5,085 nt of DNA, from assembly GCA_963525745.1 (NCBI GenBank), contig CAURMH010000071.1, forward strand, positions 1 through 5,085. The letters are read 5' to 3'. The notes below the pieces were generated by a model. The model searched no databases. It saw only the letters and a list, made by a program, of their open reading frames with translations, and was not told the origin of the DNA. Origin of the DNA: CAURMH01 sp963525745. Its GTDB lineage: Bacteria > Pseudomonadota > Gammaproteobacteria > Enterobacterales > Pasteurellaceae. Of this stretch, positions 1 through 4,630 are shown piece by piece. Each line of letters begins with the position of its first letter. Within the stretch, counting starts at the first letter, position 1. The translations under genes were made by a program, and so were the position numbers.

Positions 1-2
1 GA

Positions 3-41
3 CTGAGTCCGATACAATATCGTTGTCAGTCCTTGAATTAA
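3..41 (+). CDS. IS3-family transposase (OrfB), C-terminal 12 residues only
   Basis: This is the tail of a coding region that enters from the left edge. The visible residues are LSPIQYRCQSLN followed by TAA. Established knowledge: IS3-family OrfB proteins of the IS150 group are DDE integrases that often end in a 'LSPxxYR' motif shortly after the catalytic core. The DDE residues lie outside the window, so activity cannot be judged. The stop codon sits 2 bp from the presumed terminal repeat, which is normal for the family. The assignment rests on a short peptide plus the adjoining repeat, so a chance match is possible but unlikely. Confidence 0.65.
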   Translation: MSPIQYRCQSLN

Positions 42-42
42 T

Positions 43-67
43 CGTCCGGATTTTTGGGGTCAGATCA
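43..67 (+). repeat. IS3-type right terminal inverted repeat (IRR)
   Basis: A 25-bp stretch starts CGTCCGG, continues as TTTTTGGGGTCAG and ends in ATCA at 67. Read on the minus strand it starts TGATCTGACCCC, which resembles the outer end of many IS3-family elements. The inner boundary is approximate because the partner repeat is not in the window. The bases directly outside are AAA (68-70), a plausible but untestable 3-bp target duplication. Confidence 0.65.
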
Positions 68-143
68 AAATGAAGTGTTTTCTTGATTCAATTTTTGAGA
101 GAAGCTAATTTAGCGTGCTGGTACCCTTTGATTAACTTTTTTA

Positions 144-635
144 TTAGAACGGAATATCGTCTTCAAATGCATCCATCGGAGGTTCTGATGGTTGAGATGA
201 TTGAGAAGGGCGAGAAGCGTAGTTCTGTTGATTATTATTCGCGCTATAGGTGTTACCTTGAGAAGTATAACCGCTTCCGCCAGCGTCGCCTTGTTGTTGA
301 TTACGACCACCTAACATCTGCAGATTGTCACCTTGAATTTCTGTGGTATAACGATCCTGACCGTTTTGATCTTGCCATTTGCGGGTTTTCAAGCGCCCTT
401 CCACATAAACCTGTGATCCTTTGCGTAGATATTGCCCTGCAATTTCGGCTAAACGGCGGTATAACACAATACGATGCCATTCCGTTACTTCGCGGCGTTC
501 TCCGGTATTTTTATCCGTCCAGCTTTCACTGGTTGCGACGCTAATATTTGCGACGGCGTCGCCGTTCGGCATTGTGCGAACTTCAGGATCGTTACCTAAA
601 TTCCCGACAATAATGACCTTATTAATCCCTGCCAT
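144..635 (-). CDS. ssb: Single-stranded DNA-binding protein SSB
   Basis: SSB coats single-stranded DNA as a homotetramer in replication, recombination and repair, and recruits partner enzymes through its C-terminal tip. The 163-residue protein has the standard layout. An OB-fold domain covers about residues 1-111, starting MAGINKVIIVGNLGNDPEVR. A flexible linker rich in Gln, Asn, Ser and Gly covers about 112-153. The acidic tip MDAFEDDIPF (154-163) matches the protein-interaction peptide of E. coli SSB. The DNA-stacking tryptophans W39, W53 and W87 and the tetramer-interface H54 are present; the E. coli Phe60 position is Tyr59 here. The start is supported by AGAGG five bases upstream and by the conserved N-terminus. 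The gene diverges from uvrA, the arrangement known in E. coli, and shares an intergenic region with a LexA box. I could not find a strong sigma-70 promoter for ssb or a clear terminator after it. Confidence 0.98.
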   Translation of the reverse strand: MAGINKVIIVGNLGNDPEVRTMPNGDAVANISVATSESWTDKNTGERREVTEWHRIVLYRRLAEIAGQYLRKGSQVYVEGRLKTRKWQDQNGQDRYTTEIQGDNLQMLGGRNQQQGDAGGSGYTSQGNTYSANNNQQNYASRPSQSSQPSEPPMDAFEDDIPF

Positions 636-640
636 ACTAT

Positions 641-645
641 CCTCT
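641..645 (-). promoter_or_regulatory. Ribosome binding site of ssb
   Basis: The minus strand reads AGAGG, then five bases, then ATG at 635. This good Shine-Dalgarno match and spacing fixes the ssb start. Confidence 0.75.
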
Positions 646-716
646 TTTATTGAAAAATTGACTTTGTAATTTCCTGTATTCTGCCTTAAAACGAATGAAA
701 AAGCTATAAGATTTAG

Positions 717-732
717 CTGGATATTTGCACAG
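717..732. promoter_or_regulatory. LexA-binding SOS box between ssb and uvrA
   Basis: CTGGATATTTGCACAG is a perfect CTG-N10-CAG, the invariant core of the gamma-proteobacterial LexA operator, with an A/T-rich spacer on its left half. It overlaps the likely uvrA -35 hexamer (724-729), so bound LexA would block RNA polymerase. E. coli also has an SOS box between its divergent uvrA and ssb genes, so position and motif agree. The flanks depart from the E. coli consensus (AG on the left and AT on the right instead of TA and TA), so affinity may be moderate. Whether it also controls ssb is uncertain. Confidence 0.8.
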
Positions 733-752
733 ATATTGAAATATGCGATAAT
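724..752 (+). promoter_or_regulatory. Sigma-70 promoter of uvrA with extended -10
   Basis: The -10 hexamer GATAAT (747-752) matches TATAAT at five of six positions. It is preceded by TGC (744-746), an extended -10 element. A weak -35, TTTGCA (724-729), lies 17 bp upstream. Transcription would start near 759, giving a leader of about 34 bases. The LexA box covers the -35, consistent with SOS induction of uvrA. Confidence 0.65.
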
Positions 753-792
753 AACCGCAATTTCAAAAACCTCTTTCCTTTAAGCCATTATT

Positions 793-3624
793 ATGAACAA
801 TATTGACATTCGGGGTGCCAGAACCCATAACCTTAAAAATATTAACTTAACCATTCCCCGTAATAAATTAATCGTTATCACCGGCTTGTCCGGCTCAGGG
901 AAATCCTCTCTCGCCTTTGATACGCTTTATGCGGAAGGCCAACGCCGTTATGTTGAATCACTGTCCGCTTATGCCCGCCAGTTTTTATCTTTAATGGAAA
1001 AACCGGATGTGGATTCGATTGAGGGACTATCTCCCGCTATTTCTATTGAACAAAAATCCACCTCTCATAATCCGCGCTCCACAGTAGGAACGATTACTGA
1101 AATTTATGACTATTTGCGTCTATTATTTGCCCGCGTCGGCGAACCGCGTTGTCCGTATCATGAGGTACCACTGACGGCACAAACTGTCAGTCAGATGGTC
1201 GATAAAGTTCTTGAGCTGACAGAAGACAGAAAAATGATGTTATTGGCACCGGTTGTAAAAAATCGCAAAGGAGAACATGTTAAGCTGCTTGAAAATATTG
1301 CGGCGCAGGGTTACATTCGGGCGCGAATTGACGGTGAAATCTGTGATCTTTCCGATCCGCCGAAACTGGAATTACAAAAAAAGCATACCATTGAAGTCGT
1401 GATCGATCGCTTCAAAGTGCGGTCAGATTTATCGGCACGTTTAGCCGAATCCTTTGAAACCGCGTTGGAACTGTCAGGCGGCACTGCCATTGTGGCGGAT
1501 ATGGAGGATCAAAAAGCGGAAGAATTGGTATTTTCGGCTAATTTTGCTTGCCCGCATTGCGGCTATTCAGTGCCTGAATTGGAACCGCGTCTTTTTTCCT
1601 TTAATAACCCCGCCGGTGCTTGTCCGACCTGTGATGGTTTAGGGGTACAACAGTATTTTGATGAAGAACGTGTGGTTCAAAATCCGGAGATTTCTCTTGC
1701 CGGCGGCGCAGTAAAAGGTTGGGATAGACGTAATTTTTACTATTATCAAATGCTGACTTCATTGGCGAAACATTATCATTTTGATATTGAAGTTCCTTAC
1801 GAAGAATTGCCGCAAAAAGTACGGCACATTATTATGCACGGCTCGGGCAAAGAAGAAATTGAGTTCCAATATATGAACGATCGCGGTGATGTGGTGATTC
1901 GTAAGCATAGCTTTGAAGGCATATTAAACAATATGGCGCGACGCTATAAAGAAACCGAGTCCATATCGGTGCGTGAAGAGCTGGCGAAAAATATTAGTAA
2001 CCGTCCTTGTGCCGATTGCGGCGGTTCGCGTTTGCGACCCGAGGCGCGCAATGTTTATATTGAAAATATTAATTTGCCGCAAATTTCCGAAAAAAGTATC
2101 GGCGAAAGTTTAACCTTTTTTCGCGACTTAACACTAACCGGTCAGAAAGCGCAAATTGCAGAAAAAATTCTAAAAGAAATCAAAGAGCGGTTAGAATTTT
2201 TAGTGAATGTAGGATTAAATTATTTATCTCTCTCACGCTCGGCCGAAACGCTCTCCGGCGGCGAAGCGCAACGTATTCGCCTAGCCAGTCAGATCGGTGC
2301 AGGTTTGGTGGGCGTCATGTATGTATTGGATGAACCGTCCATCGGGTTACATCAACGCGATAATGAGCGTCTGTTGAATACATTGATTCATTTGCGCAAC
2401 CTTGGCAATACCGTCATTGTTGTTGAGCATGACGAAGATGCGATTCGTGCAGCGGATCACATCATTGATATTGGCCCGGGCGCCGGCGTACATGGCGGTC
2501 AAGTTATTGCACAAGGCAATGCCAAAGAAATTATGGCAAACCCGAATTCCATTACCGGTCAATTTTTATCCGGTAAGGAAAAAATCGAAATTCCGAAAAA
2601 ACGAACCGCACTTAATAAGAAAAAATTGCTCCAACTGAAAGGGGCGAAAGGGAATAATCTCAAAGGCGTCAATTTAGATATTCCGGTTGGTCTATTCACC
2701 TGTATTACCGGCGTCTCCGGCTCCGGAAAATCAACTTTAATTAACGATACTTTATTTCCACTGGCGCAAAATGCGCTCAATCGTGCGGAAAAAACCGACT
2801 ACGCGCCTTACAAATCTATCGAAGGTTTAGCCTATTTCGATAAAGTGATTGACATTAACCAAAGCCCGATTGGTCGAACCCCGCGCTCCAATCCGGCGAC
2901 TTACACCGGCTTATTTACCCCGATTCGCGAGCTTTTTGCCGGTGTGCCGGAGGCGCGCGCGCGCGGTTATAGTCCGGGACGTTTTAGCTTTAATGTACGC
3001 GGAGGACGTTGTGAGGCCTGCCAAGGCGACGGCGTAATTAAAGTGGAAATGCATTTTTTACCGGACGTTTATGTGCCTTGTGATCAATGTAAAGGAAAAC
3101 GATATAATCGCGAAACCTTAGAGATTCGCTACAAAGGCAAAACTATTCATCAAGTGTTGGACATGACGGTGGAGGAAGCCCGCGAGTTTTTTGATGCGAT
3201 TCCAATGATTGCACGCAAATTACAAACACTGATGGACGTAGGCTTGTCCTATATTCGTTTGGGCCAATCTTCGACGACCCTTTCGGGCGGAGAGGCGCAA
3301 CGGGTAAAACTGGCGACCGAGTTGTCAAAACGCGATACGGGCAAAACCCTTTATATTCTTGACGAACCGACGACAGGGTTACATTTTGCCGATATTAAAC
3401 AATTGCTTGAGGTGTTACATCGCCTACGTGATCAAGGCAATACAATAGTGGTTATTGAGCATAATCTGGATGTCATAAAAACAGCCGACTGGATTGTCGA
3501 TCTCGGCCCTGAAGGCGGTAGCGGCGGCGGACAAATTATTGCGACCGGAACGCCGGAAGAGGTTGCAAAGGTTGAAGGATCGCATACGGCAAGATTTCTA
3601 AAAGAAATTTTAAAAGCGGCTTAG
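793..3624 (+). CDS. uvrA: UvrABC excinuclease subunit A
   Basis: UvrA is the damage-sensing ATPase of nucleotide excision repair. As a dimer it scans DNA for bulky lesions, loads UvrB and leaves before UvrC cuts. The 943-residue protein is full length (E. coli: 940) and shows both ABC ATPase modules. Module I has Walker A GLSGSGKS (31-38), signature LSGGEAQR (487-494) and Walker B VLDEPS (511-516). Module II has Walker A GVSGSGKS (640-647), signature LSGGEAQR (830-837) and Walker B ILDEPT (855-860). Two four-cysteine zinc modules are intact: C253/C256/C277/C280 and C740/C743/C763/C766. The second is the DNA-contacting zinc finger. The start matches the conserved N-terminus (MNNIDIRGARTHNLKNINL), but no good Shine-Dalgarno sequence precedes it; the leader just before ATG is pyrimidine and A/T rich. 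Two exact uptake-signal cores lie inside the gene. It is probably monocistronic, since a terminator follows, and is likely LexA regulated. Confidence 0.99.
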   Translation: MNNIDIRGARTHNLKNINLTIPRNKLIVITGLSGSGKSSLAFDTLYAEGQRRYVESLSAYARQFLSLMEKPDVDSIEGLSPAISIEQKSTSHNPRSTVGTITEIYDYLRLLFARVGEPRCPYHEVPLTAQTVSQMVDKVLELTEDRKMMLLAPVVKNRKGEHVKLLENIAAQGYIRARIDGEICDLSDPPKLELQKKHTIEVVIDRFKVRSDLSARLAESFETALELSGGTAIVADMEDQKAEELVFSANFACPHCGYSVPELEPRLFSFNNPAGACPTCDGLGVQQYFDEERVVQNPEISLAGGAVKGWDRRNFYYYQMLTSLAKHYHFDIEVPYEELPQKVRHIIMHGSGKEEIEFQYMNDRGDVVIRKHSFEGILNNMARRYKETESISVREELAKNISNRPCADCGGSRLRPEARNVYIENINLPQISEKSIGESLTFFRDLTLTGQKAQIAEKILKEIKERLEFLVNVGLNYLSLSRSAETLSGGEAQRIRLASQIGAGLVGVMYVLDEPSIGLHQRDNERLLNTLIHLRNLGNTVIVVEHDEDAIRAADHIIDIGPGAGVHGGQVIAQGNAKEIMANPNSITGQFLSGKEKIEIPKKRTALNKKKLLQLKGAKGNNLKGVNLDIPVGLFTCITGVSGSGKSTLINDTLFPLAQNALNRAEKTDYAPYKSIEGLAYFDKVIDINQSPIGRTPRSNPATYTGLFTPIRELFAGVPEARARGYSPGRFSFNVRGGRCEACQGDGVIKVEMHFLPDVYVPCDQCKGKRYNRETLEIRYKGKTIHQVLDMTVEEAREFFDAIPMIARKLQTLMDVGLSYIRLGQSSTTLSGGEAQRVKLATELSKRDTGKTLYILDEPTTGLHFADIKQLLEVLHRLRDQGNTIVVIEHNLDVIKTADWIVDLGPEGGSGGGQIIATGTPEEVAKVEGSHTARFLKEILKAA
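1415..1423 (+). repeat. DNA uptake signal sequence (Hin type), inside uvrA
   Basis: This is an exact AAGTGCGGT core followed by CAGATTTAT, in keeping with the A/T-rich downstream part of the Haemophilus-type uptake sequence. It falls on codons for FKVRS of UvrA, a segment that is conserved anyway. Such sites mark DNA for preferred uptake by competent Pasteurellaceae. Confidence 0.8.
2183..2191 (+). repeat. Variant uptake signal AAGAGCGGT, inside uvrA
   Basis: One base differs from the Hin-type core (A for T at the fourth position). The same variant recurs near 4591. It lies over codons for KERL of UvrA, so coding constraint alone could explain it. Confidence 0.35.
2605..2613 (-). repeat. DNA uptake signal sequence (Hin type), inside uvrA, minus orientation
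   Basis: The minus strand reads AAGTGCGGT followed by a T-rich tract and a second A/T tract, fitting the extended Haemophilus-type consensus. It lies at UvrA residues 605-607, in the poorly conserved stretch between the two ATPase modules, where a signal can be accommodated with little protein constraint. Confidence 0.8.
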
Positions 3625-3646
3625 TGTCCCTTTTAACCGCATCTAA

Positions 3647-3678
3647 AAAAGCTAAGGCAACGACCCGCCTTAGCTTTT
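3647..3678 (+). terminator. Intrinsic terminator after uvrA
   Basis: A 12-bp perfect stem pairs 3647-3658 (AAAAGCTAAGGC) with 3667-3678 (GCCTTAGCTTTT) around an 8-base loop. The right arm ends in four T, then CATTTGTT. It begins 22 bp after the uvrA stop. Six A at 3645-3650 give a T run on the other strand, so it could act in both directions. It separates uvrA from the next transcription unit. Confidence 0.8.
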
Positions 3679-3704
3679 CATTTGTTACAATGCTGCTTTA
3701 TATT
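3675..3704 (+). promoter_or_regulatory. Tentative promoter of the hemerythrin/TusA unit
   Basis: TATATT (3699-3704) matches the -10 consensus at five of six positions. The best-spaced -35 is a weak TTTTCA (3675-3680), 18 bp upstream, which overlaps the T tail of the uvrA terminator. With no better candidate in the 140-bp gap, and a terminator in front, a promoter is expected here. The exact hexamers are uncertain. Confidence 0.3.
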
Positions 3705-3710
3705 AATGCA
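3694..3710. promoter_or_regulatory. Imperfect dyad overlapping the tentative -10; possible operator
   Basis: TGCTTTATATTAATGCA has dyad symmetry of the form TGC-n-TTA-n3-TAA-n-GCA, with six of eight pairs matching. It sits on the proposed -10, where a repressor could act. It does not fit the E. coli NsrR or FNR consensus by eye, and short A/T-rich dyads arise easily by chance. Confidence 0.2.
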
Positions 3711-3734
3711 AAAAGCAAAACACCTTAAAAATCA

Positions 3735-3743
3735 ACCGCACTT
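3735..3743 (-). repeat. DNA uptake signal sequence (Hin type), upstream of the hemerythrin gene
   Basis: The minus strand reads AAGTGCGGT followed by TGATTTTTAAGG and a further T-rich tract, a good match to the extended Haemophilus-type uptake signal. It lies in the leader 12 bases before the ribosome binding site of the gene at 3765. Confidence 0.85.
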
Positions 3744-3754
3744 TTCCCAACAAC

Positions 3755-3759
3755 AGGAG
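3755..3759 (+). promoter_or_regulatory. Ribosome binding site of the hemerythrin-like gene
   Basis: AGGAG lies five bases before the ATG at 3765. It is strong, and it decides the start. Confidence 0.8.
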
Positions 3760-3764
3760 TACTT

Positions 3765-4277
3765 ATGCAAATCCTTGAACCCCAACAATTCGTCAGTTGG
3801 AACGAGCCTATCGAAATGCTTTATGCCTGCCATGAACGCGTAAAAAAATTTTGTCGACAGCTCCGTATTTTGCCGGATTATTTAGAGAAAAACGGCTGCA
3901 ATTCCGTCGTACAAAACGATGTAAAAACGATCATCAATTACTTTAATATCGCCGCGCCGCTTCACCATGAAGATGAAGAGCATGATTTTTTCCCGGTTTT
4001 AAAAATGCAACGTCCTGAAACCACAAAGATAATTCAAGAACTTGAAAGTCAGCATGCCATCATTCACCAAATCTGGCCGGCGCTTTCTTCGCAATTAAAT
4101 GCGTTGCTGGATGGGGAGCGAAATGATGTTGATAAGACCTTGATAGAGCATTTTATTCAGGCTTATCAAGAGCATATCCGTCTGGAGGAACCTTTATTTG
4201 AATTGGGTAGGCGGCATCTTACCACCGAACAACTTGCGGTAATGGGAAAAGTAATGTTTCGGCGCAGACAAAAATAA
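3765..4277 (+). CDS. Stand-alone hemerythrin-like di-iron protein
   Basis: This 170-residue soluble protein has no signal peptide or membrane segment and appears to be a four-helix hemerythrin-like protein. Candidate iron ligands are spaced as in the family: H23 on helix 1, H67-x3-E71 (or H68-x3-E72) in APLHHEDEEHDFFPVL, H97 with H101 in QHAIIH, and H137-x3-E141 in EHIRLEEPLFEL. This H/HxxxE/H/HxxxE set resembles the di-iron site of YtfE/RIC, which acts in repair of iron centres after nitric-oxide damage. However, the N-terminal cysteine-containing ScdA-type domain of YtfE is absent. The cysteines present (C22, C30, C45) have no obvious motif. Hemerythrin-like proteins can also bind oxygen, sense it or store iron, so function stays open. 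The gene has a strong ribosome binding site, follows a terminator, and its stop overlaps the start of a TusA-like gene (TAATG), implying an operon with translational coupling. The family call is firm; the role is inference. Confidence 0.85.
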   Translation: MQILEPQQFVSWNEPIEMLYACHERVKKFCRQLRILPDYLEKNGCNSVVQNDVKTIINYFNIAAPLHHEDEEHDFFPVLKMQRPETTKIIQELESQHAIIHQIWPALSSQLNALLDGERNDVDKTLIEHFIQAYQEHIRLEEPLFELGRRHLTTEQLAVMGKVMFRRRQK

Positions 4278-4510
4278 TGCAATATCAACTTGATGTCACC
4301 TCCTTTTCTTGCCCTATTCCATTACTTTTAGCCAAACAAGCGTTGGCTAAATTGCACGAAAATGATCAACTTATATTGTGGTTAAATGCTGCAAGTGCAG
4401 TTGAAGATTTTACGGTTTTCAGCCGGCAACATCATTGCATACTCACATCACAAAAATGGCTATCAAAAAATCGATTTGAAGTCATCATGACAAAACGCCG
4501 GCGCCAATAA
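4277..4510 (+). CDS. TusA/SirA-family sulfur-carrier-like protein
   Basis: This 77-residue cytoplasmic protein has the TusA-family hallmark CPxP near the N-terminus (C12-P-I-P15), followed by the usual helix pattern (LLLAKQALAKL). The length and predicted beta-alpha-beta layout fit the family of about 75-80 residues. In TusA the CPxP cysteine carries a persulfide passed along a sulfur relay, for instance to tRNA thiolation. Paralogues serve other sulfur, selenium or redox systems. The later region (SAVEDFTVFSRQHHC) fits the family position that often reads 'DI..F....GH', with a second Cys at 54. The basic tail TKRRRQ is distinctive. It is probably a paralogue rather than the housekeeping TusA, because it is paired with a hemerythrin gene. 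The start overlaps the previous stop by one base, and no Shine-Dalgarno precedes it, so translation is probably coupled. Its stop codon lies inside the terminator stem. The specific partner and substrate are unknown. Confidence 0.85.
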   Translation: MQYQLDVTSFSCPIPLLLAKQALAKLHENDQLILWLNAASAVEDFTVFSRQHHCILTSQKWLSKNRFEVIMTKRRRQ

Positions 4511-4549
4511 AAAACACCCTGTCAGCGATGCTTTCAGGGTGTTTTTTAT
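4507..4549. terminator. Bidirectional intrinsic terminator between convergent genes
   Basis: A 15-bp perfect stem pairs 4507-4521 with 4535-4549, with a CACCCTG/CAGGGTG core flanked by A6/T6. The 13-base loop contains a small AGC-GAT-GCT inner hairpin. The T6 at 4542-4547 ends transcripts from the hemerythrin/TusA unit. The A6 on the left gives a T6 for transcripts of the adhesin gene coming from the right. The TusA-like stop codon (4508-4510) is part of the stem. Confidence 0.9.
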
Positions 4550-4590
4550 CAATAAAGAGCAGCCAATTTTCGCAAACTTTACAAATTTTG

Positions 4591-4599
4591 ACCGCTCTT
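4591..4599 (-). repeat. Variant uptake signal downstream of the adhesin gene
   Basis: The minus strand reads AAAGAGCGGTCAAAATTTGT and continues AAAGTTTG. The core differs from AAGTGCGGT by one base, but the following A/T tracts match the extended Haemophilus-type signal well. It is most simply a diverged uptake site. The AAAGAGC repeat at 4554-4560 can pair with GCTCTTT at 4594-4600, but the 33-base gap makes a hairpin doubtful. Confidence 0.5.
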
Positions 4600-4601
4600 T
4601 T

Positions 4602-4629
4602 AACTAAGAAATATTAATTATTCTTAGTT
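4602..4629. repeat. A/T-rich inverted repeat just after the adhesin stop codon
   Basis: AACTAAGAA (4602-4610) and TTCTTAGTT (4621-4629) form a 9-bp stem with a 10-base A/T loop, one base beyond the stop codon of the minus-strand adhesin gene. On the minus strand it is followed only by AAAAGAG, with no T run, so it is a poor intrinsic terminator in that direction. It may instead protect the mRNA 3' end, with termination at 4507-4549. Confidence 0.45.
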
Positions 4630-4630
4630 T

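Larger units (their letters stand above)
1..67 (+). mobile_element. Right end of an IS3-family insertion sequence (partial)
   Basis: The window opens inside an insertion sequence that reads rightward. Two signs agree. The third frame encodes a short C-terminal tail (LSPIQYRCQSLN, then TAA at 39-41) like the 'GLSPvqYR.qS' ending of IS150-group OrfB transposases. It is followed at once by a sequence of the IS3-family terminal-repeat type, with a TTTTTGGGGTCAG core, ending in CA at 67. IS3-family elements have TG...CA termini, and the stop codon usually lies just inside the right repeat, as here. The left end and most of the element are outside the window, so neither the direct target repeat nor the matching left repeat can be checked. 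The element ends 76 bp beyond the ssb stop codon and points toward ssb. Confidence 0.75.

Noticed and set aside
104..114. GCTAATTTAGC palindrome as the ssb terminator
   Set aside because: The perfect palindrome leaves too small a loop for a stable hairpin and no T run follows on the minus strand.
83..544. 153-codon open frame on the plus strand opposite ssb
   Set aside because: It is fully antisense to the unmistakable ssb gene, lacks a ribosome binding site and recognisable motifs, and reads as a low-quality shadow frame.
674..683. CTGTATTCTG as a second LexA half-site in the ssb-uvrA gap
   Set aside because: The left half is canonical, but ten bases later there is TAA rather than CAG, so it is not a full operator.
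738..766. Minus-strand ssb promoter TTGAAA-N17-TATTTC
   Set aside because: The -10 matches consensus at only three positions; other minus-strand candidates in the gap are equally weak, so none is annotated.
2402..2638. Plus-strand frame inside uvrA
   Set aside because: It is a shadow of the uvrA reading frame, with no independent start signal.
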